A stretch of DNA of 64,000 nt from Desulfonauticus sp. GTDB taxonomy: Bacteria; Desulfobacterota; Desulfovibrionia; Desulfovibrionales; Desulfonatronovibrionaceae. The position numbers were made by a program, and so were the translations under genes. Every line of letters starts with the position of its first letter. Positions within the stretch are counted from its first letter, which is position 1. Under the pieces are notes generated by a model. It was not told where the DNA came from and did not search any database. It was given only the letters and a program-made list of their open reading frames with translations. Where the stretch lies: the NCBI GenBank assembly GCA_030950395.1, contig JAUZRP010000014.1, positions 62,001 to 126,000 of the forward strand, read 5' to 3'. Shown here piece after piece: positions 1 to 9,249 of the stretch.

Positions 1-1812
1 GGGTTTGTAAAATCTCAACAAGTAGAGCTAGATGCTGTTTATGAAAAAGACACAGATAAAGGAAAATATTTGGCTGTTCGTAAAACAATAGGGGGAAAGG
101 ACAGTACTGATGTTTTAGAAAAAATTTGTCCAGAGATTATTAGCAAGTTGTATTTTCCCAAAAAGATGCGCTGGAGTTCTGATTTTACTTTTGGTCGTCC
201 TATACGCTGGATTTTGGCCATGTTTGAGGATAAAATTATTAATTTTAAACTGGCCGATGTTAGTTCTTCTAATCTAACTTATGGACATAGGGTTATGGGA
301 CCTGGTCCTTTTAAAATTGCTCAAGCCAAAAATTTGTTATCGGTTTTAGAGCAAAAAGGTAAGGTCATTCTTGCTGTTGATAAAAGAAAAGATATTATTG
401 TAACTAAGGGCAACCAATTGGCTGAGGCTATAGAGGGGAAAATAATTTGGAATGAGTCTTTATTAAATGAAGTTAGTTATCTGGTGGAATATCCTAAACC
501 TTTGTTGGGACGATTTTCAGACAAGTTTTTGCAATTGCCAGAAGAAGTTTTACTTACCAGCATGGAAACGCATCAAAAAAGTTTTGGTCTTAGATCTAAA
601 ACTGAGGGCAAAATTCTTCCTTATTTTTTGACCATAATAAATTTAGAGCCCAAAGATTATGAGAGTGTAAAAATAGGTTGGGAAAGGGTGTTAAAAGCAC
701 GTTTAGAGGATGCCAATTTTTTCTGGCAAACAGATTTAAAATCTTCTTTTGAAGATTGGTTACAAAAATTAGAAAAGGTTACTTTTTTAGCACCTCTTGG
801 AAGTATGCGTTTTAAATCTGACAGATTGGTTAATATTATAGAGTGGTTAGGAGAAAGGTTTTATCCTGAATGTCTATCAGACTTAAAAAGGTCTGCTCTT
901 TTGGCCAAGTGTGACTTGGTTTCAGAGATGGTTACAGAGTTTCCAGAACTAGAAGGAATTATGGGTGGGATATATGCAGAGCATAAAGGGGAGTCACCTA
1001 TAGTTGCAAGAGCTATTTACGAGCATTATTTACCTAAAGGACAGGGTGAGTTGCCTGCTAGTTTGGAAGGATCCTTACTTAGCCTTGCAGATAAGATAGA
1101 TACTCTGGTGGGTTGTTTTGGTCTGGACATAATTCCTACAGGAGCAGCAGATCCTTATGCTCTGAGAAGAAATGCTCTGGGAGTAATTCAAATTATTTTA
1201 AAAAGGGCTTTGTCTTTCTCCTTAACAGAGTTGTTGAAATATAGTTACAGTTTATATGGAGACGTGGCTTTTAAAGAAGACCAGATTAATACGGTTCAAA
1301 AATTAATGAACTTTTTTAAACAACGTTTAAAATATTTTTGGCAGGAGCAAGGACTGACTCCTCAGGTTATTGAGGCAACTCTTGGAGCAGGGTGGGATAA
1401 TATTTATGATACTTATTTAAGGTTACAAGCGTTGACTGAATTTTCTAAAGAAAAAGAGTTTGAATCTGCTGTGCTTACTTTTAAACGAGTGGCCAACATT
1501 ATAAAAAAACAGGCCAATAAAAACGAATTTTTTTTAGAAATTAAAGTAGATTTACTTAAAGAGCCGGAAGAACAAAAATTGTATTTAAAAATACAAGAAT
1601 TTAAGCCCAGGTTTGAGACTTTTTTTAGGCAAAAAAATTACAAACAGGCTTTAGAGCTGCTTTTGGATTTAAAACCAGTGGTAGATAATTTTTTTGACAA
1701 CGTGATGGTAATGTGTAAAGAGCAGGATTTGAGAAAAAATCGCTTGACCATGTTAAAAAATATGACTATGTTGCTCGCCGATTTGGCTGATTTTGATGCA
1801 TTACAAATATAA
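1..1812 (+). CDS. glyS: Glycine--tRNA ligase beta subunit (5' end outside window)
   Basis: The frame is open from the first base, so the N-terminus lies upstream of the window; about 603 residues are visible of a protein that is usually close to 690. GlyS is the beta subunit of the bacterial alpha2beta2 glycyl-tRNA synthetase and contributes tRNA binding and the HD-like and anticodon-binding regions. Visible hallmarks are the KKMRW and GRPIRWILAM block near the left edge, the ETHQKSFGL segment, and the GIMGGIYA and GAADPYALRRNALG motifs in the second half. glyQ would be expected just upstream. The gene ends 24 bp before rpsT, so co-transcription is possible. Confidence 0.95.
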   Translation, partial: GFVKSQQVELDAVYEKDTDKGKYLAVRKTIGGKDSTDVLEKICPEIISKLYFPKKMRWSSDFTFGRPIRWILAMFEDKIINFKLADVSSSNLTYGHRVMGPGPFKIAQAKNLLSVLEQKGKVILAVDKRKDIIVTKGNQLAEAIEGKIIWNESLLNEVSYLVEYPKPLLGRFSDKFLQLPEEVLLTSMETHQKSFGLRSKTEGKILPYFLTIINLEPKDYESVKIGWERVLKARLEDANFFWQTDLKSSFEDWLQKLEKVTFLAPLGSMRFKSDRLVNIIEWLGERFYPECLSDLKRSALLAKCDLVSEMVTEFPELEGIMGGIYAEHKGESPIVARAIYEHYLPKGQGELPASLEGSLLSLADKIDTLVGCFGLDIIPTGAADPYALRRNALGVIQIILKRALSFSLTELLKYSYSLYGDVAFKEDQINTVQKLMNFFKQRLKYFWQEQGLTPQVIEATLGAGWDNIYDTYLRLQALTEFSKEKEFESAVLTFKRVANIIKKQANKNEFFLEIKVDLLKEPEEQKLYLKIQEFKPRFETFFRQKNYKQALELLLDLKPVVDNFFDNVMVMCKEQDLRKNRLTMLKNMTMLLADLADFDALQI

Positions 1813-1836
1813 AAACTTTTAAGGAGGAAAGGTACT

Positions 1837-2103
1837 TTGGCCAATCACAAATCTGCAATTAAAAGACATAGGCAAAGTTTAAAAAGAAGAGCTAGAAATA
1901 AAGCCATTAAGACCAGAGTGAAAAATGTTATTAAGGCTGTGCGTCAGGCTGTGGAAGTGAAAGACACAGAGCAAGCCACTGAGAAGTTAAAAATAGCTAC
2001 CTCTGTTATTGGTAAAGCATCCCAAAAAGGCGTTTTGCATTGGAGAAACGCTGCTAGGAAGATTTCCAAACTTACTAGACTCGTTAATAGCTTGAATAAG
2101 TAA
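1837..2103 (+). CDS. rpsT: 30S ribosomal protein S20
   Basis: An 88-residue, lysine/arginine-rich protein that binds 16S rRNA in the small ribosomal subunit. It starts with the family hallmark [14 protein letters not shown] and continues with the [13 protein letters not shown] helix and the usual length. The start codon is TTG, fixed by a strong AAGGAGG ribosome-binding site at 1821-1827 and by the family N-terminus immediately after it. rpsT of E. coli also uses a UUG start, which is linked to autogenous control; the same could apply here (inference). No ribosomal gene neighbours are present, which is normal for rpsT. Confidence 0.97.
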   Translation: MANHKSAIKRHRQSLKRRARNKAIKTRVKNVIKAVRQAVEVKDTEQATEKLKIATSVIGKASQKGVLHWRNAARKISKLTRLVNSLNK

Positions 2104-2215
2104 AATCTGGCAAAGTAATGTTATCTTGGGGCAATAGATAACACTGGGCATATTGGATATTGATTTGAAGAATAAGGCAGCCCAAAAAAACAACTAAAAA
2201 ACGTAATTCCCTGTA

Positions 2216-2274
2216 CCTAAGGCGGGCTAATTTGCGTAAAAAATAGCTTTAAGTTTCAGGTAGCCAGCCTTAGG
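2216..2274 (+). terminator. Imperfect long-loop inverted repeat after rpsT
   Basis: CCTAAGGCGGGCT at 2216-2228 pairs with AGCCAGCCTTAGG at 2262-2274, with one mismatch in 13 pairs. The loop is 33 nt and only a short TTTT follows. It lies between the 3' ends of rpsT (plus) and the M18 aminopeptidase (minus), where a bidirectional terminator is expected. The long loop and weak U-tract make this uncertain, and it could be another structured RNA element. Confidence 0.3.
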
Positions 2275-2350
2275 TTTTCATAATTTTTGAGGAGCTTTTT
2301 TTTCTTTTTACTCCCGGTTTATAATAAATTGGAGTTATTAGGGGTAAAAT

Positions 2351-3718
2351 TTAAGTGCTTTCTTCAAAAAACGCCTTGTAAGCTAAATAAGTAGTATATA
2401 GATCTACAGTACTGCTTATTTCAAAAGGGCTATGCATACTAAGCAAGCCTGGTCCACAATCAATCACATCTCCTCCGTAAGAAGCTAAAAATTTTGCCAC
2501 TGTTCCCCCGCCTCCCAAATCTACTTTACCGAGTTCAGCCATTTGCCAGGGGATTTGTTTGCGATTTAAAATGTTTCTAAGCCAGGCTATATATTCTGCG
2601 TGGGCATCGTTGGCTCCGTATTTACCTTTATGTCCTGTAAATTTGCAAAATACAGGACCATAGCCTAGACGAGAAGCATTTAACTTTTCGTGGGCATCCT
2701 GATAGTCTGCCTCTATGGGGGCATGTACATCTGCTGAGATCGCCTTCATGTTTAGAAATACCTGGGAAATTTTTCCCTTTTCCTTCCAGGCATCAAGAAG
2801 TTCTTCCAGACAATACTGAAGAAAAAAAGATTTTGCTCCAGTAGATCCGTCTGAGCCAATTTCTTCTTTATCCCAGAATATAAGTATCTGGGTATAATTA
2901 GGGGTATCACTTTTCAAAAAAGCGTTTAAGCTTAAAAATACACAGGCCCTATCGTCTTGACCATAACCGCCTATCAGACCTTTGTCTAATCCTACAAATC
3001 TGGCCTTACCTGCAGGCACGGCTTGAATTTCCGCACTATAGAGATCTTCTTCTCCAATAGCAAAACGCTCAAATAATAAGTGTAATAAGTGTTTTTTGAT
3101 CCGTTTTTCTTGTTTTTTGTTGTTGTCTTTATTTTTTAAAGGAATGTGACCAAGAATTATGTTTAATTTTTCCGCTTCAAACGCGTCTTTTACTTTTTTT
3201 TCTATCTGTTTGTGAGCTAGATGGGGAAGCAGATCTGAAATAGTAAATACAGGATCATCTTGATTTTCTCCAAGCACAAAGTTTATTTTTTTCCCATTAG
3301 TTTTTATTATAACTCCATGGAGAGCTAAAGGTCTGGCGAGCCATTGGTATTTTTTGATACCTCCATAGTAATGGGTTTTGGCCAAAACCACTTCGCATTC
3401 TTCGTATAAAGGATGTTGTTTTAGGTCCAGACGAGGACTATCCACGTGAGCACATATTAATCTCGTGCCAGAGGTTAGAGGCTTTTTGCCCCGTTTGGCA
3501 ATAAAAATAGTTTTGTTATGTAAAGTTTTAAAGACCTTATCCTGGGAAAAATCTTGTTCAAAGCCATGCTTTTCTAAAACGTTTTTTATCCAGCTAATAG
3601 TTTCTCTTTCTGTTTTGTTTTGAGACAAAAAATCTAGATAATTATTTGCCAGTTGGTTTAACTCTAAATTATCGTAAAACGCTTCCCAAGCAGTTGTTTT
3701 TTTTACTTCTAGCTCCAT
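2351..3718 (-). CDS. M18 family zinc aminopeptidase
   Basis: A 455-residue cytosolic metallo-aminopeptidase of the aspartyl/yeast aminopeptidase I family, which releases N-terminal residues from peptides. Metal-ligand motifs are visible: AHVDSPRLD (residues 90-98), GGYGQDDRACV (250-260), DKEEIGSDGSTGA (283-295) and SMHSPFE near the C-terminus. Length and motif order fit the bacterial M18 group. The start is an ATG preceded by a GGAGGA-type site (reverse complement of 3721-3728). It is the last gene of a minus-strand run after selA and the epimerase, 117 bp from its neighbour, so probably transcribed on its own. Confidence 0.9.
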   Translation of the reverse strand: MELEVKKTTAWEAFYDNLELNQLANNYLDFLSQNKTERETISWIKNVLEKHGFEQDFSQDKVFKTLHNKTIFIAKRGKKPLTSGTRLICAHVDSPRLDLKQHPLYEECEVVLAKTHYYGGIKKYQWLARPLALHGVIIKTNGKKINFVLGENQDDPVFTISDLLPHLAHKQIEKKVKDAFEAEKLNIILGHIPLKNKDNNKKQEKRIKKHLLHLLFERFAIGEEDLYSAEIQAVPAGKARFVGLDKGLIGGYGQDDRACVFLSLNAFLKSDTPNYTQILIFWDKEEIGSDGSTGAKSFFLQYCLEELLDAWKEKGKISQVFLNMKAISADVHAPIEADYQDAHEKLNASRLGYGPVFCKFTGHKGKYGANDAHAEYIAWLRNILNRKQIPWQMAELGKVDLGGGGTVAKFLASYGGDVIDCGPGLLSMHSPFEISSTVDLYTTYLAYKAFFEEST

Positions 3719-3835
3719 GGTTCCTCCTACTATAAATTAAGTTATTTACTAGAGGTTAAAACCAATTATGGCTCCTTTTAGCTTACTTAAATTTGGTTAA
3801 ATATTTTTGTTGTTGGCCATTGAGATATTTATCTA

Positions 3836-4780
3836 TTAAATAAGTTTTTCAAAGTAAGCTATAGTTTTCTTTAGGCCTTCTTCCAGACTAATTTTGGGCT
3901 CCCATTGAAGAATTTTTTTGGCCAGAGTAATATCTGGACGTCGTTGTCTGGGATCATTTTGAGGAAGAGGTTTAAATTCTATTTTAGATCTGGAGTTGGT
4001 AATGTCTATAATTCTTTCAGCTAATTCCAAAATAGTTATTTCTGCAGGATTACCTAAATTAAGAGGACCGGTTATTGTGTCTGGCGTATTCATAAACTTT
4101 AATATTGCTTCTATAAGATCGTCGATGTAACAAAAAGATCTGGTTTGCTTTCCTGTACCGTAAATAGTTATGGGTTTATTTTGCAAGGCCTGTAGAATGA
4201 AGTTACTTACAACTCTTCCGTCGTTTGGATGCATATTAGGTCCATAAGTATTAAATATTCTCCCCACTTTTATTTTTAAGCGATATTGACGATGATAGTC
4301 AAAAAAAAGGGTTTCAGCACATCTTTTGCCTTCATCATAACAAGCTCGAGGTCCTATAGGATTTACACGTCCCCAATAAGTTTCTGGTTGGGGATGCTCT
4401 TCTGGATCTCCATATACTTCTGAAGTTGAAGCCTGAAAAATTTTCGCTTTTGTTCTTTTGGCTAGGCCTAACATGTTTATACTACCGTGAACGCAGGTTT
4501 TTAGAGTTTGCACTGGGTCAAATTGGTAATGAACGGGTGAAGCAGGGCAGGCTAGATTGTAAATTTCATCTACCTCTATGTATAGAGGAAACGTAATATC
4601 ATGTCTTAACATTTCAAAACGAGGATTATTTAATAGATGATAGATATTTTGTTTTTGTCCAGTGTAAAAGTTATCACAACAAATAACTTCGTGTCCTTGC
4701 TCTAAAAGACGTTCGCATAAATGAGAACCAATAAATCCGGCTCCACCTGTGATTAGAATGCGTTTGGGTATATTTAGCAT
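3836..4780 (-). CDS. UDP-glucuronate decarboxylase (UDP-xylose synthase) family SDR epimerase
   Basis: A 314-residue extended short-chain dehydrogenase/reductase. The Rossmann motif [12 protein letters not shown] occurs at residues 12-23 and the catalytic tyrosine/lysine in the [11 protein letters not shown] block, which is typical of UDP-xylose synthases. [12 protein letters not shown] and [19 protein letters not shown] are also diagnostic of this subfamily. It would convert UDP-glucuronate to UDP-xylose for surface polysaccharide synthesis in the cytosol. It lies 18 bp downstream of selA, so the two may share a transcript, but no functional link is evident. Substrate could differ within the family. 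Confidence 0.85.
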   Translation of the reverse strand: MLNIPKRILITGGAGFIGSHLCERLLEQGHEVICCDNFYTGQKQNIYHLLNNPRFEMLRHDITFPLYIEVDEIYNLACPASPVHYQFDPVQTLKTCVHGSINMLGLAKRTKAKIFQASTSEVYGDPEEHPQPETYWGRVNPIGPRACYDEGKRCAETLFFDYHRQYRLKIKVGRIFNTYGPNMHPNDGRVVSNFILQALQNKPITIYGTGKQTRSFCYIDDLIEAILKFMNTPDTITGPLNLGNPAEITILELAERIIDITNSRSKIEFKPLPQNDPRQRRPDITLAKKILQWEPKISLEEGLKKTIAYFEKLI

Positions 4781-4798
4781 TAGATTTCTCCTTTGAAT

Positions 4799-6211
4799 TT
4801 AGTTATCCAGACGAATAATACTTTTAAATATCTTTACTATTATAGGTAAATCTGAAGAAAGTAAACATCTTACGTCTAAACAAAAAATATCATTTTCTAT
4901 ACGTCCGATTATAGGAGGATTGGCTTGCAGAAGTTTTTTTCTAATTTGTTCAGGAGTTAAATTTTTAATTTTTATTTGTACCAAATACGTGGGTAAAGTT
5001 GTTTCTGGTAAAGAACCACCGCCTATTTTGGAAGTAGAGCGACAGGTTTTAGCTGAAATATCAGGAAGTTGTTTTAATTTATGGGCCAGTTTAGTTGCTC
5101 TGTTTTTTAGAGTGCTAGGAGAAATAAAAATCATTTTTAAGGTGGGAATTTCTGTTAAAGCCTTTTCCAGATCTAGATATAACCTGAGAGTGGCTTCTAA
5201 GGCAGCCAAAGTCATTTTGTCTATTCTTACTGCTCTATTAAGAGGGTTTGTTTTAATTTGATCAATAAATTTTTTTTGGCCAACAATAATGCCTGCCTGA
5301 GGTCCGCCTAAAAGCTTATCTCCACTAAAAGAGATAACATCTACACCAGCTCTAATACTTTCTTGAACTGTGGGTTCGTCAAAATCTTTTAAAAAATTAT
5401 TATTTTTACTTACTTGAGCAAAAGAGAGTAAATTACCACTACCCATGTCTTCTATAAGAGGCAAATGATGTTCTTTGGCCAAAGATGCCAGTTGGGATAA
5501 ACTAACACTTTTATAAAAGCCTAAGATGCGATAATTTGAGGTGTGAACTTTCATTAAGGCTGCAGTATTCTCGTTTATGGCTTGCTTATAATCTTTAAGA
5601 TGGGTGCGATTAGTAGTGCCTATTTCTTTTAAAATAGCTCCACTTTTGGCCATTACGTCTGGAATACGAAAAGAACCACCTATTTCTACCAATTCTCCTC
5701 TAGAAACTATTACTTCTTTGTTTTTGGCCAAAGTTTCAAGCACTATCAACACGGCTGCTGCATTGTTGTTTACTACTAAAGCTGCTTGCGCCCCTGTAAT
5801 TAAACAAAGTAATTCTTCTACATGAGCATATCTGCTTCCTCTTTGGCCTGTCTCCAGATTAAATTCTAGGTTAGAATAGTTGTTGCAGGCTAAAGTAACC
5901 GCTTTTATTGCTTGTTTGGCCAAAAGAGATCGGCCAAGATTGGTATGAATAATAACTCCTGTACCATTGATCACTTTTTTAAAGTTAGGTTGTAATTTGT
6001 GATATAAAAAATCTTTTAGGTGATTTTCAAAAGTTGCGCTTTTTAAGTTTTGCTCTCCAATAGATCCTGTTTTTATTTTTTGTCGTATGTGCTCTAGATA
6101 GATATTAATTTTGTCCTTTAAAAGAAGGGTAGGAACATCTGGAAAATGAGATTGCATTTTGTGTAAAAGTTTTTCCATTGAGGGGAGTTTAGAAAAAAGA
6201 TTGTTAGACAA
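4799..6211 (-). CDS. selA: L-seryl-tRNA(Sec) selenium transferase
   Basis: PLP enzyme that converts seryl-tRNA(Sec) to selenocysteinyl-tRNA(Sec) using selenophosphate. Visible features: KVINGTGVIIHTNLGRSLL, the GSRYAHVE loop, and SFSGDKLLGGPQAGIIVG with the PLP-binding lysine. I chose the TTG at 6211 (470 aa), because AAGGAGG stands five bases before it and the protein then begins LSNNLFSKLPSMEKLL, matching the family N-terminus. An in-frame ATG at 6262 would add 17 residues and lacks a good site. selB, selC and selD are not in the window. The gene implies that the organism makes selenoproteins, such as formate dehydrogenases or hydrogenases, elsewhere. Confidence 0.93.
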   Translation of the reverse strand: MSNNLFSKLPSMEKLLHKMQSHFPDVPTLLLKDKINIYLEHIRQKIKTGSIGEQNLKSATFENHLKDFLYHKLQPNFKKVINGTGVIIHTNLGRSLLAKQAIKAVTLACNNYSNLEFNLETGQRGSRYAHVEELLCLITGAQAALVVNNNAAAVLIVLETLAKNKEVIVSRGELVEIGGSFRIPDVMAKSGAILKEIGTTNRTHLKDYKQAINENTAALMKVHTSNYRILGFYKSVSLSQLASLAKEHHLPLIEDMGSGNLLSFAQVSKNNNFLKDFDEPTVQESIRAGVDVISFSGDKLLGGPQAGIIVGQKKFIDQIKTNPLNRAVRIDKMTLAALEATLRLYLDLEKALTEIPTLKMIFISPSTLKNRATKLAHKLKQLPDISAKTCRSTSKIGGGSLPETTLPTYLVQIKIKNLTPEQIRKKLLQANPPIIGRIENDIFCLDVRCLLSSDLPIIVKIFKSIIRLDN

Positions 6212-6473
6212 GTAAGCCTCCTTAAAAATTATTTTTTTATTAAGTATCTTAAATGCTATCAAATATCAACCTACTCCCAACCAAACTCTACGGACATTTC
6301 TCTTTATCTAACAGACTATTGTCTTTATGAATTTTACGCAATAATTGGTTGCAAACAAAATGTAACCTAGTCGTAAAAAAAATGTAGCCAAACTAGTTTA
6401 AAGCCAAAGCCTGTTTTAAAGGTTAGACCAATCGATAAGGATATTTCAACGTGAAACTTAAAGTAGGTAAAAA

Positions 6474-7574
6474 ATGGCCTCAATTAGTTTAAAGGGTATA
6501 TATAAATATTTTGGTAATACTCAGGTTATTCAAAATGTTAATTTGGACATAAAACATGGTGAATTTGTGGTTTTAGTAGGTCCTTCTGGGTGTGGCAAAA
6601 CCACTCTTTTGCGGATTATTGCTGGACTTGAGGTCCAATCGCGAGGGGATGTTTTTATTGGTGAGAAACGTGTAAATGATTTGTCTCCAAAAGATAGAAA
6701 TATTGCCATGGTTTTTCAAAATTATGCCCTTTATCCCCATATGACAGTAGAAGAAAATATAGTCTTTGGTTTAAAACTGCGCAAAGTTCCCAAACAATAT
6801 CAAAAACAAGCAGTGTTAAATGTGGCCAAGATGTTAGATTTAATAGGTTTGCTTGATCGTAAACCAAGAGAGCTTTCTGGGGGACAGAGACAAAGGGTGG
6901 CTATGGCCAGAGCCATAGTGAGACAACCCAATGCCTTTCTTATGGACGAGCCTTTGAGTAACCTGGACGCCAAGTTACGTAATCAGATGCGTATTAACAT
7001 AAAAAAATTACAACGTCAGCTTGATACTACCACAGTGTATGTAACTCACGATCAAATTGAAGCTATGGCCATGGCTGATCGCATTGCAGTGGTAAATCAA
7101 GGCCAAATAATACAAGTAGGCACACCTGAAGAAGTTTATCATAAGCCAGCAAATACTTTTGTGGCTAATTTTATTGGTTCTCCTGCTATTAATTTTATTC
7201 CAGCAGTGCGTGTAACAGAAAACCAATTTAAAGTATCTCCTAATTTAATTATTCCTTTTAGTAAAGAAAAGTTATCTTCTTTTAATGCTAAAGAATGTTT
7301 GTTGGGAATTAGACCAGAACATGTTTATATAGTTGACGATAAGGTCAATTCAAAAAAAATGTTTATATGGAGGAGTAAGATTTTATTAAACGAGCCTTTA
7401 GGTGGAGAAACTCTGTTATATACTACCTTGGGAGACACAGAAATTAAGGTAAAAGTTATTGGTCAAACCCAAAAACAGGGTTCAGTGAGCTTAGGTTTTT
7501 ATCCAGAACAGGTGTACATATTTGATAAAAAAGATGGAACTTGCTTGAGTCATGCTGATCTTATGCTAGTTTAA
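6474..7574 (+). CDS. ugpC: ABC transporter ATP-binding protein, UgpC/MalK type
   Basis: A 366-residue ATPase of the carbohydrate-uptake CUT1 family. Walker A GPSGCGKT at residues 36-43, Q-loop Q82, signature LSGGQ at 134-138, Walker B FLMDEP at 155-160, D-loop SNLDAKLR and H-loop H192 are all present. A C-terminal TOBE/regulatory region follows, with LLGIRPEH near residue 280. It energises the importer encoded by the three genes downstream (7854-10990), although a 279-bp spacer with a repeat element and a hairpin separates it from ugpB. The ATG has only a weak AGTAGG-like site. Subunit assignment to Ugp rests on the UgpB-like binding protein. Confidence 0.85.
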   Translation: MASISLKGIYKYFGNTQVIQNVNLDIKHGEFVVLVGPSGCGKTTLLRIIAGLEVQSRGDVFIGEKRVNDLSPKDRNIAMVFQNYALYPHMTVEENIVFGLKLRKVPKQYQKQAVLNVAKMLDLIGLLDRKPRELSGGQRQRVAMARAIVRQPNAFLMDEPLSNLDAKLRNQMRINIKKLQRQLDTTTVYVTHDQIEAMAMADRIAVVNQGQIIQVGTPEEVYHKPANTFVANFIGSPAINFIPAVRVTENQFKVSPNLIIPFSKEKLSSFNAKECLLGIRPEHVYIVDDKVNSKKMFIWRSKILLNEPLGGETLLYTTLGDTEIKVKVIGQTQKQGSVSLGFYPEQVYIFDKKDGTCLSHADLMLV

Positions 7575-7576
7575 AT

Positions 7577-7751
7577 GATCTAACTGTAAAAAATTAGTTT
7601 AAGTAGTTAGACAAAAATTTAATAAGATCCAACTGCAAAAATTCGTTTAAATAATTAGATATACGTTGAACAAAAAAATTTTTAATAATTTAAGTTGGTT
7701 ACAATTTGACAATTTGATCAATAATACAAATAGCGGGATTTTGCAGTCAAG
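7577..7751 (+). repeat. Dispersed TIR element: truncated copy followed by intact copy
   Basis: 7577-7624 resembles the left third of the family (GATCTAACTGTAAAAAATTA...) and is followed directly by a full copy. In the full copy AACTGCAAAA is at 7631-7640 and TTTTGCAGT at 7739-7747, about 118 bp outer edge to outer edge. The internal block ...TAATTTAAGTTGGTTACAAT... aligns with the copies at 28993, 40861, 53797 and 61514. It sits between ugpC and ugpB. Confidence 0.75.
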
Positions 7752-7786
7752 TTTTAATAAGAAAATTTTTTTAATTACGAGGTTTA

Positions 7787-7822
7787 AACCCACGTGATTT
7801 TAAATACAAAATCACGTGGGTT
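7787..7822 (+). promoter_or_regulatory. Perfect 15-bp palindrome upstream of ugpB
   Basis: AACCCACGTGATTTT (7787-7801) and AAAATCACGTGGGTT (7808-7822) are exact reverse complements separated by 6 nt. The structure ends 31 bp before the ugpB ATG and lacks a U-tract on the plus strand. It could be a repressor operator with CCCACGTGAT half-sites, or an mRNA hairpin that separates ugpC from ugpB expression. The sequence alone does not decide. Confidence 0.6.
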
Positions 7823-7853
7823 AAAGTAAAATAAAAAATTCAGGAGGAGAAAA

Positions 7854-9164
7854 ATGAAACGTTTGGTAGGAGCTTTAATTGTTGTTTTAATGTTAGCAAA
7901 TTTTAGTTTTGCTAAAGAAAAAGTCAAAATTACATTTTGGCACGCTATGGGAGGTTCAAGGACTGCTTTTATTCAACGTATGGTAGAAGATTTCAATTAC
8001 ACTCATCCCAACATTGAAGTAAAAGCAGAGTATAAAGGAAGTTACAGAGACACACTTAATGCTGCTATTTTAGCTTATAAACAGGGAAATGCCCCAAATA
8101 TTGTTCAGATTTTTGAAGTTGGTAGCCAGCTTGCATTAGACTCTGGTATTTTTTTACCTTTTCAAGACACAGTAAAACCAACAGACTATGCTATGCTAGA
8201 TGATTTTATTAGTGGTATTGCCAACTATTATAGAATTAATGGTAAATTTAATTCTATACCTTTTAATTCTTCCAATCCAATTTTGTACTATAACAAAACT
8301 TTATTTAAAAAAGCTGGACTGGATCCTAATCGTCCACCTAAAACTTTTAAAGAAGTAATGGAAGCTTGTGCTAAAATAAAAAAAGCAGGGGTTGCTCCTT
8401 ATGGTATTACCTGGCCTTTGCACGGTTGGTTTGTGGAACAATGGATTGCTGAGCAGGGTGCTTTGTTGGCTAATCATAAAAATGGTCGAGCAGGCAGAGC
8501 AACAGACGTATATTTAAACTCCAAAGCCATGTATAGAATAATGAAGTGGTGGAGAGATTTGTATAAAAAAGGATACTACGCTTACTCAGGCAAGCCAGAA
8601 GATTGGGATGGAGCTAATAATTTGTTTGTTTCTGGGCAAGCAGCTATGCTGATTACTTCTACATCTGATGTTACTATTTTACAAAATGCTGCTTATGAAC
8701 ATAATTTTGAATTGGGCACAGGATTTTTACCAGTGCCAGACGGAATTAAGAGAAATGGCGTTGTTGTTGGTGGAGCAAGTTTATGGATGACTAAAGGACA
8801 TTCTAAAGCTCAAAACGAAGCGGCTAAAACCTTTTTATTGTGGTTTACTAATACAGAAAACGAGGTTCGTTGGCACAAGGGAACTGGTTATTTCCCTGTT
8901 CGTAAAAGTGCTGTTGACGTCTTAGAAGTAGAGCATTGGTTTGATAAACATCCAGCTTATAGAGCTGCTTTTGATCAGCTTTTACAAACCAAGTCTAACT
9001 ATGCTACTAGAGGAGCCTTGTTAGGTATTTTCCCTGAATTGAGAAATATTGTAACTGATGCTGTTCAAAAGATTTTTGATGGTAAGCCAATTAAAACCGT
9101 ATTGAATGAAGCAGATAAAAGAGCTGATGCTGCTTTGAAAAAGTATAACAGATCCGTAAGATAG
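7854..9164 (+). CDS. ugpB: UgpB-like extracellular solute-binding protein
   Basis: A 436-residue periplasmic binding protein with a signal peptide (MKRLVGALIVVLMLANFSFA, cleavage near residue 20). Several blocks resemble the sn-glycerol-3-phosphate binding protein UgpB of E. coli: KITFWHAMGG at the mature N-terminus, QGNAPNIVQIFEVGS, PFNSSNPILYYNKTLFKKAG, LDPNRPPKTFKEV and GGASLWMTKG. The expected ligand is glycerol-3-phosphate or a glycerophosphodiester, but sugar ligands occur in this family and cannot be excluded. A strong AGGAGGAG site precedes the ATG. A hairpin follows the gene and may keep its transcript level above that of the permeases. Confidence 0.88.
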   Translation: MKRLVGALIVVLMLANFSFAKEKVKITFWHAMGGSRTAFIQRMVEDFNYTHPNIEVKAEYKGSYRDTLNAAILAYKQGNAPNIVQIFEVGSQLALDSGIFLPFQDTVKPTDYAMLDDFISGIANYYRINGKFNSIPFNSSNPILYYNKTLFKKAGLDPNRPPKTFKEVMEACAKIKKAGVAPYGITWPLHGWFVEQWIAEQGALLANHKNGRAGRATDVYLNSKAMYRIMKWWRDLYKKGYYAYSGKPEDWDGANNLFVSGQAAMLITSTSDVTILQNAAYEHNFELGTGFLPVPDGIKRNGVVVGGASLWMTKGHSKAQNEAAKTFLLWFTNTENEVRWHKGTGYFPVRKSAVDVLEVEHWFDKHPAYRAAFDQLLQTKSNYATRGALLGIFPELRNIVTDAVQKIFDGKPIKTVLNEADKRADAALKKYNRSVR

Positions 9165-9181
9165 TAGATTAAGGATTAGTG

Positions 9182-9209
9182 TCAGGGGGGGATTTAACTC
9201 CCTTCCTGA
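9182..9209 (+). promoter_or_regulatory. Hairpin between ugpB and ugpA
   Basis: TCAGGGGGGGA (9182-9192) pairs with TCCCTTCCTGA (9199-9209) with two mismatches and a 6-nt loop. No U-run follows, so it is unlikely to be a full terminator. Hairpins in this position after binding-protein genes often stabilise the upstream mRNA or cause partial read-through; that role here is inferred. Confidence 0.5.
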
Positions 9210-9249
9210 TAAAATAAAGCGAGTTTTAAAGAAGTAGATTTATAGGGTT

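Noticed and set aside
2104-2350. Riboswitch or small RNA after rpsT
   Set aside because: The hairpins at 2120-2142 and 2216-2274 do not match any riboswitch core I know, and the position is downstream of genes on both strands.
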